Shown piece after piece: positions 42,299 through 53,790 of a DNA stretch of 64,000 nucleotides. Location of the stretch: contig NW_005179204.1 of assembly GCF_000350225.1 (NCBI RefSeq), positions 43,216 through 107,215 on the forward strand, read 5' to 3'. Each line of letters begins with the position of its first letter. The first letter of the stretch is position 1. The DNA is from Chondrus crispus (taxonomy: Eukaryota > Rhodophyta > Florideophyceae > Gigartinales > Gigartinaceae). The translations under genes and the position numbers were made by a program. Under the pieces are notes generated by a model. It did not search any database. It was not told where the DNA came from and worked only from the letters and a program-made list of their open reading frames with translations.

Positions 42299-42915
42299 CC
42301 GATACGACCTCCGATGTCCGAACCGTTCGACCGGTGACCAGCTTCCCAGGCGCAGAGCGCACCGGTACTAAATCCAGATCTAACACAACCCCGTAAAAAC
42401 AGGTATTCACAATAAGGACCATTAGATAATTGTCAGTAACAGATTTTGGAATTATTGCTCTTAAGAACCACCAAAACGTGCAAAGACAATCACTTAGATG
42501 TGTAGGAAATGGAAAGAAACTCAAAACTTACTTTGCATGAGAGAACGAAGAAAAACCAAATGCGAGATTGACGACGACGGCGGTAGCGGGAGCGGAAACG
42601 AAGACGAAGACCAAAGACAGAGACAGCAGCAAGAACCACAGCAAGAACAAAAGCCAAACCAAGAACGAAGACAACGAAGACAGCGGGGGCGATGACCAAA
42701 ACCAATTCACACAACAGAGCAAGAACGACAGCAGCAGCGAAAACCAAAACCAAGAACGACGGCAAGAACGAGAGCGACAACGACAGCGAGAAGACCAGCG
42801 GAAAGAACGACGAGAAACGGCAGCGAAAACGACAGCGACAACGACGGCAGAAACAACGGAACGAGAACGACAGACTCATGCAGTGAAACGACAGCGAGGG
42901 ACTGGGCCCATAACC

Positions 42916-44274
42916 TAATGGTAGGTTTGGAGGGTCAAGGGAATGAAGGAGGGCAGGTTGTGTTGAAATAGTGAGCGCGCCGGTGCCGAGGTTTACTTTG
43001 AAGCCGTTTTCCTGCAATACTTATACACTTGGAGTGCTACACTATCGCTCTACACCAACATCAGGTTGACGTGTGTGAGTGAAGGAGTTGGTGCCGAGGT
43101 TTACTTCGAGCCGTCTTTCGGCGATACTTATACACTTTGAGTGTTACACTATCCCATTACCTCGGCACCTGGTAAACCGTACTCACCATATGCGCGACCA
43201 AGCGCGGTCCTCTTCTGGCCTGTCCACACTGTTCTATTTCCACCTTACGAGTTAACTATTGACTATCAGTGCACAACAGTTTCTACACATTTCGAGTGAC
43301 TGTAAACCATGACCCTATGCATGCAATCGTTTCACACCTTACTAATCTGCATGCAGACATGACAGAATATATTCTTGCGCAATGAACAACTTGGCATCTC
43401 TCTATTTCCAACAACGCAAAGTCCTGTCATATCTCAGTCCCCATACATGCCCTTGTTTCGTACCTTACTAATTTCGGTACACACTGCCAGACAACTATGA
43501 CGGGTAGCAACAATGTGCATCCAGACTTTCGACACATCTCACGTGATACCCGATGTGAATCACACGAGTACTGTCATCAACTTGCATCCAACGGCGCACC
43601 ATAACGAGAGCACAGTACAATGTCGCATGCTGACGAGAGTGTAGTACAACGGCGCATGCTGATGCAAGGGTCGAATGCAGCGTGACGCATACACTGAATA
43701 CTCACGTAAGTACATGTCTCTTGTGAGAAATACTTGTTGTACTTTTAATTCACATGTACTGTACTCGGACACGCGCCTGACCGTATGCAGGCGACGTGTA
43801 CAAGTGTACGTACACGCAGCAACCTGGCGACGTGTACATGTGTACACCGCACCTAACTGTCCAGCGCCAAGGCCACACGTAATTACCCATTACAACCATG
43901 CTAAACAACTTGAAACCCCCGAAATGATGTAATTAAAACGTATACCGATCATTCAAGATATATCACCAGCATGACTGCATATAAGTGGACAATAACAGAC
44001 CAATAGAATTGCAGCATTCGAACCGACACCCAATAGATTCGCAGTATTGCCTATGTAGCCCTATAACGGTTCGGGCCAAATGCAAATTTTCGGCATTTAT
44101 GCAAAGTTGCATAACCCTCCAAAAGTCCACTTTCGTCCCCAGAACCCCAAAATCTGAGAATTTACACGTGTCATGTGGTGATATGGGGTGAGGGTCCGGA
44201 CCGTCGAGTCATGTACACGTGTTGCACGATTTTGCACTTTCCAGATAACAGCATGTGGTCGCACATTTTCAATA
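42916..44274 (-). repeat. Copia-A LTR (subtype b) with TRIM insertion, unit copy 1
   Basis: Starts after primer site 42902-42915. It is interrupted by the TRIM LTR at 42961-43063 and ends TTCAATA at 44274, directly abutting Copia-B leader. Confidence 0.88.
42961..43063 (+). repeat. TRIM solo LTR, central part replaced
   Basis: Keeps the first 20 bp (TGTTGAAATAGTGAGCGCGC) and last 7 bp (AACATCA) of the TRIM LTR and both GGTTG flanks (42956-42960, 43064-43068). The middle 80 bp are replaced by 76 bp matching Copia-A LTR-a at about 36575-36650. Confidence 0.85.
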
Positions 44275-44709
44275 GACCCTAGGCGTGATTGTGAACAAAT
44301 CACACGAGTACGACGAAGGCAGTTTCATTCTTGTGTTGTGGGAAACCTCATTGGGGTAGTACCGTATCAAGTTTGGACAAGCGGATTTCGGTGCAGGGAC
44401 CGTTCGCGGTAGTGACCAAAAGTCCTGCTTCGTCTACAGGCAAAGTGTTGTGCTTACTCGTGGCACGTTTGATTTAGTTCACAGTCGATAGACCCGCACT
44501 GGCCGACATACAGGGGTAGCGCCCTAATGCATTTGTAAGAAGAATACGCGTGTTCCACTCCGCCGGGAACAAGCACCAAGAACGTTTCCGAGTAATCGCT
44601 ACAAACTTCCTATACGGGTGGGCTTGCCATTGTGTTGACTATCGGTTAACGGCTTGGGATCCCGGAACAGAAGACCTTGTATACTCGAAGGGTACACCCA
44701 TTCGGCGAA
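44275..44709 (+). other. Copia-B leader fragment, unit copy 1
   Basis: Corresponds to about 7200-7629 of the Copia-B leader. No gene. Confidence 0.8.
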
Positions 44710-45313
44710 ATGGATGACCAAAGCTCTGGATCGGTCAGAATCGAGAAGCTGACCGCATCTAACTTTTACATCTGGAAGCAGAAAATCCAGCTACTGCTTG
44801 CTCTCCGAGATGTCGATCAATACGTTTTTGATGATATCCCGGAGAATGCGACGTCAGATGACCGGAGAAAATGGATCCGTGGTGATACAAAAGCAAAGGC
44901 AGTCATCGGACTCACGCTTTCTGATGACTACTTGCAACATGTGCGAGGGTGTAGCAGTGCGAAAGAGACATGGGAAGCAATTCTGAATGTGTTTGAGCGT
45001 CATACTTTGCTCAACAAACTTGCCGCCCGTCGCGACTTTTACACTGTATCCATGCTCCCATCCGAGAAAGTGCTTGTGTTCATCAATCGTGTGAGGCAAC
45101 TTGCTGCCAGATTGCAGTCAACGAGTGTTGAGATTGACGATAAAGAAATTGCAATGGCTGTGTTGAATAGCTTGCCTCCACGATTCGATAACCTGATTGT
45201 TGCTCTTGACGCACTTGGCAATGAAGATAAAGTGTTTGGACTCGAGTTTGTGAAGAGTCGTCTGCTGCAAGAAGAACAACGAGAAAGCATGAAGACCGCT
45301 TCTGCTTCATCAC
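44710..45313 (+). pseudogene. Copia-B gag fragment, unit copy 1
   Basis: ATG at 44710 (MDDQSSGSVRIEKL), open for about 200 codons of the UBN2-type gag domain up to SMKTASASS, where the G3 LTR interrupts it before the zinc knuckle. Unlike 7630-19990 it has no insertion at ASNF, so it derives from another Copia-B copy. Confidence 0.9.
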
Positions 45314-45935
45314 TGTAGCATAATCGCGAGGACGTTATTCGAACGCGCGGGGTGACTACTGTACTCCCGCAAAATGCACTACAGCGTGCACACCCGCGCC
45401 TGTAAGTACGCGCTTGCTGCTCCCTGTGCACGTGTACAGCGTGACGATCCGGAGTAAGGCGCGCGAGCTTACCGTGTAAGGCGCTACCTAGATACTGTAG
45501 TATATGTTATGATAGATTATTTACTTGTATATTAAATGACAGGGCGGCCGGCGGCGGAGGGAGGAGAAGGACAAGCACGGGCTTGGTACCAGATCCTCCA
45601 CCGCAGGTCTAACCCCGTCCGCTTATTCTAAACGCGTTCTCTTAACGCGAGCGCGTTAACTAGAAACTAACGCGGGTAGCGGTCGCGAACGTACGCGTGC
45701 GAGCTGGATCCGCCTCCGCCCGTCGGTGCTAGAACGCTAACTAGCGCCGCCCCGGGGCGTCGAGCGCGTCGAACCGCTCTACCGCGTATTGTGTTCGCGT
45801 CCGCTCCCCACCGCTCTACCACGCTACCACCGCCCGCGTTCTTTTCTGGTGTGTGTGTTTTTGTCCTCTCTCGTGTACACAGGTCTTCGAAGAACCACAG
45901 CTAAACCCCCAACGCGACCGGGGGTTTATGCTACA
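45314..45935 (+). repeat. Gypsy G3 5' LTR, unit copy 1
   Basis: 622 bp, TGTAGCATAATCGCG...GGGGTTTATGCTACA. It has TATA-like TGTATATTAAAT near 45526-45537 and the upstream ATGATAGATTA motif shared with other G LTRs. The primer-site-like TTGATCTCCTGACCTAGAAG follows at 45936-45955. Confidence 0.85.
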
Positions 45936-46011
45936 TTGATCTCCTGACCTAGAAGGCCACACGATTATCGCGAGAAGACTATCGTTCCAGTCCGCGTCCG
46001 CACGCGTCGAA

Positions 46012-46673
46012 ATGGAAGAAGGATCCGCCCCCTCAATTCAATCCAAGCCAGCGAATATGGAGTCAACCGCGTTCCGCACCTGCGAGTCAGCCGCGCTCCG
46101 CGTCCCATTCAGCGGCGGTGGCGCAGGTCTCAGTGACCGCGAACCGTCGCCTGAATTATCAGAAGGCCGCGCACGCGCGATGTATGACCGGATCGCGACG
46201 TATATTGAGGAGGTCCGGACCGCGCTTCGGATCGACGTAACCGACGCGGTATATTCGCGTTGCATGGAAGAACTACGATCCCTTCGCGAAGGGAGGTTTG
46301 ACCGCGTCTCCCAGTCTCTGGATAACCTCCGAGCACTAGTCGATCAACTGCAGAGTCGACTGGTGCTCGTCGAGGAATCGCGTCTCGACTCCCCCGACGA
46401 GTTCGGGGAAGGCCGCTCCGAGAGGACGGCCTCTGCGGGACGTACTGACGCGAGACTTTTTCCTTCCGCGGAGCAGATGCGCGCGTTTGCCCATGTGACC
46501 GCGCAGTTAAATTCTACACGCCGACGTGTTCGTCAGATGGAACGTACCCCGACGGCGACGTCACCCGGAGCCCCACCGTTAGGGCCCGGTGGTACTGTAC
46601 CTCCGAACGCGTCCGGCGCTCAAGATGTGGAGCCGGCTGGTGGTGACACCAGTCGGCCCGCACGCGGAGATCG
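46012..46673 (+). pseudogene. Gypsy G3 gag, N-terminal fragment, unit copy 1
   Basis: ATG at 46012. About 220 codons match the G1 Gag N-terminus (RDREPSPELSEGRARAMYDR, VRTALRIDVTDAVY, SLDNLRALVDQLQSRL, PSAEQMRAFAHV) in a diverged subfamily. The frame then runs into a Copia-A LTR at 46674 and stops near 46995. Those extra residues are LTR sequence. Confidence 0.85.
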
Positions 46674-47937
46674 TATTGAAAATGTGCGACCACATGCTGT
46701 TATCTGGAAAGTGCAAAATCGAGTGACACGTGTACATGACTGCACGGTCCGGGCGCTCTTACCCATATCACGACATGACACGTGTAAAATCCCAGATTTT
46801 GGGGTTCTGGGGACGAAAGTGGCCTCTCGGAGGGTCATGCAAATTTGCATAGTTTTGCCAAGTGGAACCTTGGCCCGTAGCACTATAGACTACACAGGAA
46901 ATACTGCAATTCTATTGGCCCTCAGGTCTAATGCTGCAAATCTATTGGTCGAGCGTTGTCCACGTGTGCGTCATTGGCCTTGTGATGTACTTTAAATGGC
47001 CTGTATATGCCATAATTACGTTGTTTTGGGGGTTTCAAGTGGTTTGCCATGGTTGTAATGGGTAATTGCATGGGGCCCCCGGGCGGGACACATGTATCCC
47101 GTGTACATATGTACACGTCGCCAGGTGGATTCGTGTACGTACACATGTACACGCATCCAGGTGTATGCACATGAGGGTTTACAGTTTTTCAGTGTCAGAC
47201 TGTTTGCGATCCTGCGCGCGTCCGAGTACAGTACATGTGAATCAAAAGTACAACAAGTACTTCTCGCGAGAGGAATACAGTTGTGCGATTATTCTGTGTA
47301 CGCGTCACGCTGTATGCGAGTCTTGCGTGAGCACGCGCCGTTGCACTGTGCTCTCGTCATGGTGCGCCGTTGGATGCAAGTTCATGACAGTACTCGTGTG
47401 ATTTACATGTATTCTCATGTGAGTTGTGTAGAAAGTCTGGATGCACATTGTTATAACTTGCCATAATTATCTGACAGTGCTTGGCGAAATTAGTAAGGTG
47501 AGAAACAAGGATACGTATGGCGATTGTGATATGAAAGACGTTTGCGTTGTTGGAAATAGACAAGTGCCAAGTTGTTCGTTGCACAACAATGAAGTCTGGC
47601 ATGACTGGATGCAGATTAGTAAGGTGTGAAACAGTTGCATGCATAGGGCCATGGTTTACAGTCATTTGGAATGTGTAGAAATAGTTGTGAGCTAATAGTT
47701 ACGAATCGATTCGTAAGGTGGAAATCGAACAGTATGGTCGGGCCACAAGAGGACCGCGCTTGGTCGCGCATAGTAGAGTATGGTTTACTGGGAGTCGGAG
47801 TAGAGCGATAGTGTAGCACTCCAAGTGTATAAGTATTGCAGGAAAACGGCTTCAAAGTAAACCTCGGCACCAACTCCTTCACTCACACACATCAACCTGC
47901 CTTCCTTCTTTCCCTTGCCCCTCCGAACCTACCATTA
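46674..47937 (+). repeat. Copia-A LTR-a in plus orientation, unit copy 1
   Basis: Complete 1,264-bp LTR reading TATTGAAAATG...CCTACCATTA, opposite in orientation to the neighbouring Copia-A pieces. It ends exactly at CCATTA and is followed by minus-strand Copia-A leader. Flanks GATCG and GATAA do not form a target duplication. Confidence 0.88.
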
Positions 47938-48428
47938 GATAATTGTCAGTAACAGATTTTGGAATTATTGCTCTTAAGAACCACCAAAACGTGCAAAGAC
48001 AATCACTTAGATGTGTAGGAAATGGAAAGAAACTCAAAACTTACTTTGCATGCGAGAACGAAGAAAAACCAAATACGAGATTGACGACGACGGCGGTAGC
48101 AGGAGCGGAAACGAAGACGAAGACCAAAGACAGAGACAGCAGCAAGAACCACAGCAAGAACGAAAGCCAAACCAAGAACGAAAATGACGAAGACAGCGGG
48201 GGCGATGACCAAAACCAATTCACACAAGAGAGCAAGAACGACAGCAGCAGCGAAAACCAAAACCAAGAACGACGGCAAGAACGAGAGCGACAACGACAGC
48301 GAGAAGACCAGCGGAAAGAACGACGAGAAACGGCAGCGAAAACGACAGCCACAACGACGGCAGAAACAACGGAACGAGAACGACAGACTCATGCAGTGAA
48401 ACGACAGCGAGGGACTGGGCCCATAACC
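47938..48428 (-). other. Copia-A leader and primer site, unit copy 2
   Basis: Low-complexity leader, with primer site (reverse strand GGTTATGGGCCCAG) at 48415-48428. No ORF supported. Confidence 0.7.
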
Positions 48429-49787
48429 TAATGGTAGGTTCGGAGGGTCAAGGGAATGAAGGAGGGCAGGTTGTGTTGAAATAGTGAGCGCCCCAAGGGG
48501 ACACCAAGAAGCCAGCGCCTGTGGCCTAGTGGTTAACGAATTTTTGCGGCAGATTTTTGAGACCTCGATTTTAACATCAGGTTGACGTGTGTGAGTGAAG
48601 GAGTTGGTGCCGAGGTTTACTTCGAGCCGTCTTTCGGCGATACTTATACACTTTGAGTGTTACACTATCCCATTACCTCGGCACCTGGTAAACCGTACTC
48701 ACCATATGCGCGACCAAGCGCGGTCCTCTTCTGGCCTGTCCACACTGTTCTATTTCCACCTTACGAGTTAACTATTGACTATCAGTGCACAACAGTTTCT
48801 ACACATTTCGAGTGACTGTAAACCATGACCCTATGCATGCAATCGTTTCACACCTTACTAATCTGCATGCAGACATGACAGAATATATTCTTGCGCAATG
48901 AACAACTTGGCATCTCTCTATTTCCAACAACGCAAAGTCCTGTCATATCTCAGTCCCCATACATGCCCTTGTTTCGTACCTTACTAATTTCGGTACACAC
49001 TGCCAGACAACTATGACGGGTAGCAACAATGTGCATCCAGACTTTCGACACATCTCACGTGATACCCGATGTGAATCACACGAGTACTGTCATCAACTTG
49101 CATCCAACGGCGCACCATAACGAGAGCACAGTACAATGTCGCATGCTGACGAGAGTGTAGTACAACGGCGCATGCTGATGCAAGGGTCGAATGCAGCGTG
49201 ACGCATACACTGAATACTCACGTAAGTACATGTCTCTTGTGAGAAATACTTGTTGTACTTTTAATTCACATGTACTGTACTCGGACACGCGCCTGACCGT
49301 ATGCAGGCGACGTGTACAAGTGTACGTACACGCAGCAACCTGGCGACGTGTACATGTGTACACCGCACCTAACTGTCCAGCGCCAAGGCCACACGTAATT
49401 ACCCATTACAACCATGCTAAACAACTTGAAACCCCCGAAATGATGTAATTAAAACGTATACCGATCATTCAAGATATATCACCAGCATGACTGCATATAA
49501 GTGGACAATAACAGACCAATAGAATTGCAGCATTCGAACCGACACCCAATAGATTCGCAGTATTGCCTATGTAGCCCTATAACGGTTCGGGCCAAATGCA
49601 AATTTTCGGCATTTATGCAAAGTTGCATAACCCTCCAAAAGTCCACTTTCGTCCCCAGAACCCCAAAATCTGAGAATTTACACGTGTCATGTGGTGATAT
49701 GGGGTGAGGGTCCGGACCGTCGAGTCATGTACACGTGTTGCACGATTTTGCACTTTCCAGATAACAGCATGTGGTCGCACATTTTCA
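48429..49787 (-). repeat. Copia-A LTR (subtype b) with TRIM insertion, unit copy 2
   Basis: About 1,248 bp of LTR once the TRIM LTR and one GGTTG are removed. Ends TTCAATA at 49787, joined to Copia-B leader as in copy 1. Confidence 0.88.
48474..48579 (+). repeat. TRIM solo LTR with 5-bp target duplication
   Basis: 106 bp, TGTTGAAATAG...TTTTAACATCA, flanked by GGTTG on both sides (48469-48473 and 48580-48584). The uninterrupted target is visible at 3524-3530 (CAGGTTGATGTG). This fixes the ends of the TRIM LTR and shows 5-bp duplication. A-box-like TGGCCTAGTGGTTAA is present, but the B box is absent because the core was lost. Confidence 0.93.
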
Positions 49788-50225
49788 ATAGACCCTAGGC
49801 GTGATTGTGAACAAATCACACGAGTACGACGAAGGCAGTTTCATTCTTGTGTTGTGGGAAACCTCATTGGGGTAGTACCGTATCAAGTTTGGACAAGCGG
49901 ATTTCGGTGCAGGGACCGTTCGCGGTAGTGACCAAAAGTCCTGCTTCGTCTACAGGCAAAGTGTTGTGCTTACTCGTGGCACGTTTGATTTAGTTCACAG
50001 TCGATAGACCCGCACTGGCCGACATACAGGGGTAGCGCCCTAATGCATTTGTAAGAAGAATACGCGTGTTCCACTCCGCCGGGAACAAGCACCAAGAACG
50101 TTTCCGAGTAATCGCTACAAACTTCCTATACGGGTGGGCTTGCCATTGTGTTGACTATCGGTTAACGGCTTGGGATCCCGGAACAGGAGACCTTGTATAC
50201 TCGAAGGGTACACCCATTCGGCGAA
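49788..50225 (+). other. Copia-B leader fragment, unit copy 2
   Basis: Near-identical to 44275-44709. No gene. Confidence 0.8.
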
Positions 50226-50650
50226 ATGGATGACCAAAGCTCTGGATCGGTCAGAATCGAGAAGCTGACCGCATCTAACTTTTACATCTGGAAGCAGAAA
50301 ATCCAGCTACTGCTTGCTCTCCGAGATGTCGATCAATACGTTTTTGATGATATCCCGGAGAATGCGACGTCAGATGACCGGAGAAAATGGATCCGTGGTG
50401 ATACAAAAGCAAAGGCAGTCATCGGACTCACGCTTTCTGATGACTACTTGCAACATGTGCGAGGGTGTAGCAGTGCGAAAGAGACATGGGAAGCAATTCT
50501 GAATGTGTTTGAGCGTCATACTTTGCTCAACAAACTTGCCGCCCGTCGCGACTTTTACACTGTATCCATGCTCCCATCCGAGAAAGTGCTTGTGTTCATC
50601 AATCGTGTGAGGCAACTTGCTGCCAGATTGCAGTCAACGAGTGTTGAGAT
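50226..50650 (+). pseudogene. Copia-B gag fragment before G2, unit copy 2
   Basis: ATG at 50226, open to TSVEI, where truncated G2 LTR begins. The last 77 bp (50574-50650) are present again to the right of G2 (58280-58356), so the gene is partly duplicated around the insertion. Confidence 0.88.
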
Positions 50651-51184
50651 CACGAGCGCGCGTGCTGTCAGCACCGAATGCTGACAGCCCTACAGTACGC
50701 GCGACCCGCACCCACTACTGTACCCGACCACAGTAGCACTATAGTACAGTACGTACTGTACTGTAGTATGATAGACTAACTTGTATATTAAATACGTGAG
50801 CGGACCGACGGTGACGGGGGAGGACAAGCACGAGCTTGTCCAGAACCTACGCCTTTGGTCAAGCTCGCCCCGCTTATTCTAGAACGGGTTCCCACTAGCC
50901 CGTTTCTAGTTAGGAACCGAGCGGGCAGGGGACGCGCGAGCACGCGAGCGAGCCTAGATCCGCCTCCGCCCGTCAGCGCTGGTACGTCACCGAGCGCTGC
51001 GCCGGGGCGTCGAGGCGTAGATCGGCCCGCGCGTGCGCGCGTCCCCGACCGTTACCCGCTCTACCAATGCTACCCCGGGCTCGCCCGGTTCCGTTAGCTG
51101 GGGTTGCTTCCCGTCTTCCCGCCGATCGGGGTCTCCGCAAGAACTGAGTATACACCCCCCTCCGTTGGGGGTGATCATACTACA
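50651..51184 (+). repeat. G2 5' LTR, 5'-truncated
   Basis: Matches 57746-58279. It begins at CACGAGCGCGCG, 74 bp inside the LTR. Contains inverted repeat GCTGTCAGCA/TGCTGACAGC (50664-50688) and the perfect palindrome TACAGTACGTACTGTA (about 50748-50763). Confidence 0.88.
50766..50841 (+). promoter_or_regulatory. Gypsy LTR core promoter and start-site hairpin (G2)
   Basis: A conserved ATGATAGACTA motif (50769-50779), TATATTAAATA (50784-50794) and, about 30 bp downstream, the inverted repeat GGACAAGC-ACGA-GCTTGTCC (50822-50841). The same order is seen in the G0, G1 and G3 LTRs (G1: GACAAG-CACGGA-CTTGTC). Distances fit a TATA promoter with the hairpin at the RNA 5' end. Confidence 0.55.
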
Positions 51185-51204
51185 GTGGTCTCCCGACCTA
51201 GAAG
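51185..51204 (+). other. G2 primer binding site
   Basis: GTGGTCTCCCGACCTAGAAG, identical to that of G1 and directly after the LTR. Confidence 0.55.
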
Positions 51205-51260
51205 ACTCCACGATCGTTCCGAGAAGACGGCCGTTCTCCTCCGCGTCCGTACGCGTCGAG

Positions 51261-53790
51261 ATGAGCGAAGGGTCCGAACCCTCGGTCCACTCCGCACCGG
51301 CCGATGTGCGGGCGTCCGCGCTACGCTTTCTACCTGGCGACGGCGCCGCAGGTCCTCGAGACCGCGAACCGTCGCTGGACTACTCAGAAGGAGGCGCTCG
51401 CGCGATGTACGAACGCATCACGGGGTATATGTAGGATGTCCGGACATCCCTTCGTATCGACGTGACCGATCACGTCTACGCCCGCAGTAGGGGCGAGTTG
51501 CGCTCCCTCCTTGAAGACAGGTTTGAGCACGTGATTCAGTCCTTGGAGAATCTGCGCGCGCTCGGCGACCACTTGCACTCCGTCTAGTGTTGGTCGACGA
51601 CGCACGCATCGATTCCCCTACGGCGGACGTTGCAGATCGACCCGCGAGTACGAACTCCGGGGTACGACGAAACCCGCTTCCTTCCCATCTGCCGAACAGA
51701 TGGGAGCGCTCGCGCATACGGCTGCGGAAGTCAACTCGACGCGCCGGCGCGCTCGTGAGTTAGAACAGGATTCGGCCGTAAGGTCGCCCGGAGCCCCCCC
51801 CGAGAGGGCCCGGTGCCACTGTTCCTCCGGGCGCGTCCGATGCGCAGGAGTGGCCTCCGACTGGTGCCGTCACCAGTCGGAGCGCGGAGGATATCAAACC
51901 AACGGCGGACGCGAACTTCGCGTCCGAGACTCAGGCTCTGCCGCATGCCCCCGGAAGCATGCGGCAGTTGCGACAGGTACCGTACGGGCACGACCAGGAC
52001 CGTGGAGGAGCCGCTCGCGGATCCGGAGAACCCATGTTCTCCGTCGATCCTCGCTGGGGCGGCTACCCGCCGGTGGATTACACCGCGCACCCCAGTCCGG
52101 TAGACGTACGTACACTACCCGTCACCCCGTCAGGCGCGTTCGTAAGATGGAACAGGCATCGGCCGAAAGGTCGCCCGGAGCCCCCCCGAGATGGCCCGGT
52201 GCCACTGTACCTCCGAACGCGCCCGATGCGCAAGAAGGGAGCCCGACTGGTGCCGACACCAGTCGGGTCACCGGGCAGCGCAGCCCCAAGACGGACGCGA
52301 ATTTCGCGTCCGAGACCCAAGCCCTACCGCATGTCGCCGGAGACATGCGGTAGATGACACGCGTACCGTACGTGGACGACAAAAGATTCGGAGATACCGC
52401 TCGCGGATCAAGAGAACCGATTCTCTCTTTCGATCCCCGCTGCGGCAGCTATCTGCCGGTGGACCTCACCGCGCACACCGGTCCGGTAGACGTCCGTATG
52501 CTACACGAATTTGTAAGCGGACTAGTCCCTGCGACCCGGGCCGCAGTGGCTGAGATGGTCCAACGATTGCCCGGACAACAGAAGACTGACCTTCCAACGA
52601 TCCACCGTATCGCGACGGCGGGAGGCACAACGTGCCGCGCTCGGCGCGGTTTGCGGCTGCCGGATCCGAAACCGGCAGCGAAGGGGAGTCGAACCCCGAG
52701 GTCGCATGCGACGAGTTCGCCTGCGGCATCCCTCCTCATTGGAGAAGATGAGTGGCAGGCCGACCCTGTCCTCATTACGCGATGGTACAAGCCCGTGGGA
52801 GGCCGACCTCCCAGGCTAGCATCAAAGAGATCGACTAGAAGCTTCGCGACTGCGTTCGCGCACACGGTGAGAGCCGCGAGTGGTACGGACCACAAGGTCT
52901 CGGAGCCGGATATCTCCCGTCAGGCAGGAGAATGCGTGCCGTCCTGTGTGCCTCCGCTTACCGACGAGTAGGCACGCCACGCGGCATAGTTCGCTTCAAC
53001 GGAAGGTAGCGCGTACGTGTGCTGGCTATGCCGCAAGTACGGCCACGTCATGCACGCGTGCCCGTTCCTGTCACCTGAACAACGGATGTTCACGGCGTAC
53101 AGGAACTACCGTTACGAGATGGAGATGCGCCCCGGAATGCGCAATCTCCTCCTGCAGGCGGCAGGCGAAGCCGGCCCCCGCGTCAAAGAATCCCGAACTG
53201 TTCGGGTGGGGGCGCACGCTTCCCCCCACGAGGAGGCAGGTACCGTCGCAACGAGCTTGATACTCGTGACCGATGCGACTTCCGTCATGCGGATTGACGG
53301 TACCCGCGCCAAGCAGGAAGAGGAACTGGGACCGATCTCAGGTTCCTCCGGGGGTACAGAACGCAATCATGTACCTCCAGGATTGGGAAAGGATCCGAAT
53401 CCTCTGCCCTCAGATGAACGTGGAGGAGCTCCGACGTTGGCTGCTCCCCAAGTGTTGCAACGTCCGGACGTTGCAACCCGAAACCACGAAGTACCCGAGT
53501 ACTTCGCGGAAGCTACTGACCCGGGGTGGGTGAGTCGTCCTCACCCCCTCCACAAGAGACCCGAAGTCGCGCTCGCAATCGGCGACGGCACGACTAGCTC
53601 GGATAACACCGGTAGATCGACAACCCCGTACAGACGGCTACGCTCACGCGGTCGCGTGAGCCGTCCTTTTCCAACTTCCCAGACCCATCACCGCTGGCCC
53701 TCGCAGGGCCAGGGGGATATTACCGATAATATTGCTCGCGGCCTTACGACAAATCACGGAGACACCCGTGGGTCTGGTACGGACTACTAG
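51261..53790 (+). pseudogene. G2 gag, multiply broken and lacking the capsid core
   Basis: ATG at 51261 (MSEGSEPSVHS), with a TAG at 51432-51434 and further frameshifts. Homology to G1 Gag continues through the Pro-rich linker, which is partly duplicated (51745-52110 against 52130-52500). It then jumps from DVRTLP-like sequence to VSGLVPATRAAVAE, skipping about 200 residues of the capsid region. It resumes to the zinc knuckle CWLCRKYGHVMHAC (about 53020-53061) and the C-terminal region. The knuckle survives, but no complete Gag could be made. Confidence 0.85.
51745..52500 (+). repeat. Imperfect tandem duplication inside G2 gag linker
   Basis: Two diverged copies of about 370 bp, each with GTCGCCCGGAGCCCCCC, GGCCCGGTGCCACTGT, ACTGGTGCCG and GACGTACGTACAC-like or GACGTCCG blocks. 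G1 has this region once. Confidence 0.75.

Larger units (their letters stand above)
42425..47937. repeat. 5.5-kb compound unit, copy 1
   Basis: Contains, in order, Copia-A leader, Copia-A LTR-b with a TRIM LTR, Copia-B leader and partial gag, gypsy G3 LTR and partial gag, and an oppositely oriented Copia-A LTR-a. The whole series recurs at 47938-61163 (with G2 inserted) and begins again at 61164-62789. By eye only occasional substitutions separate the copies. All junctions between parts are shared, so the compound was duplicated as a unit. Confidence 0.85.
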
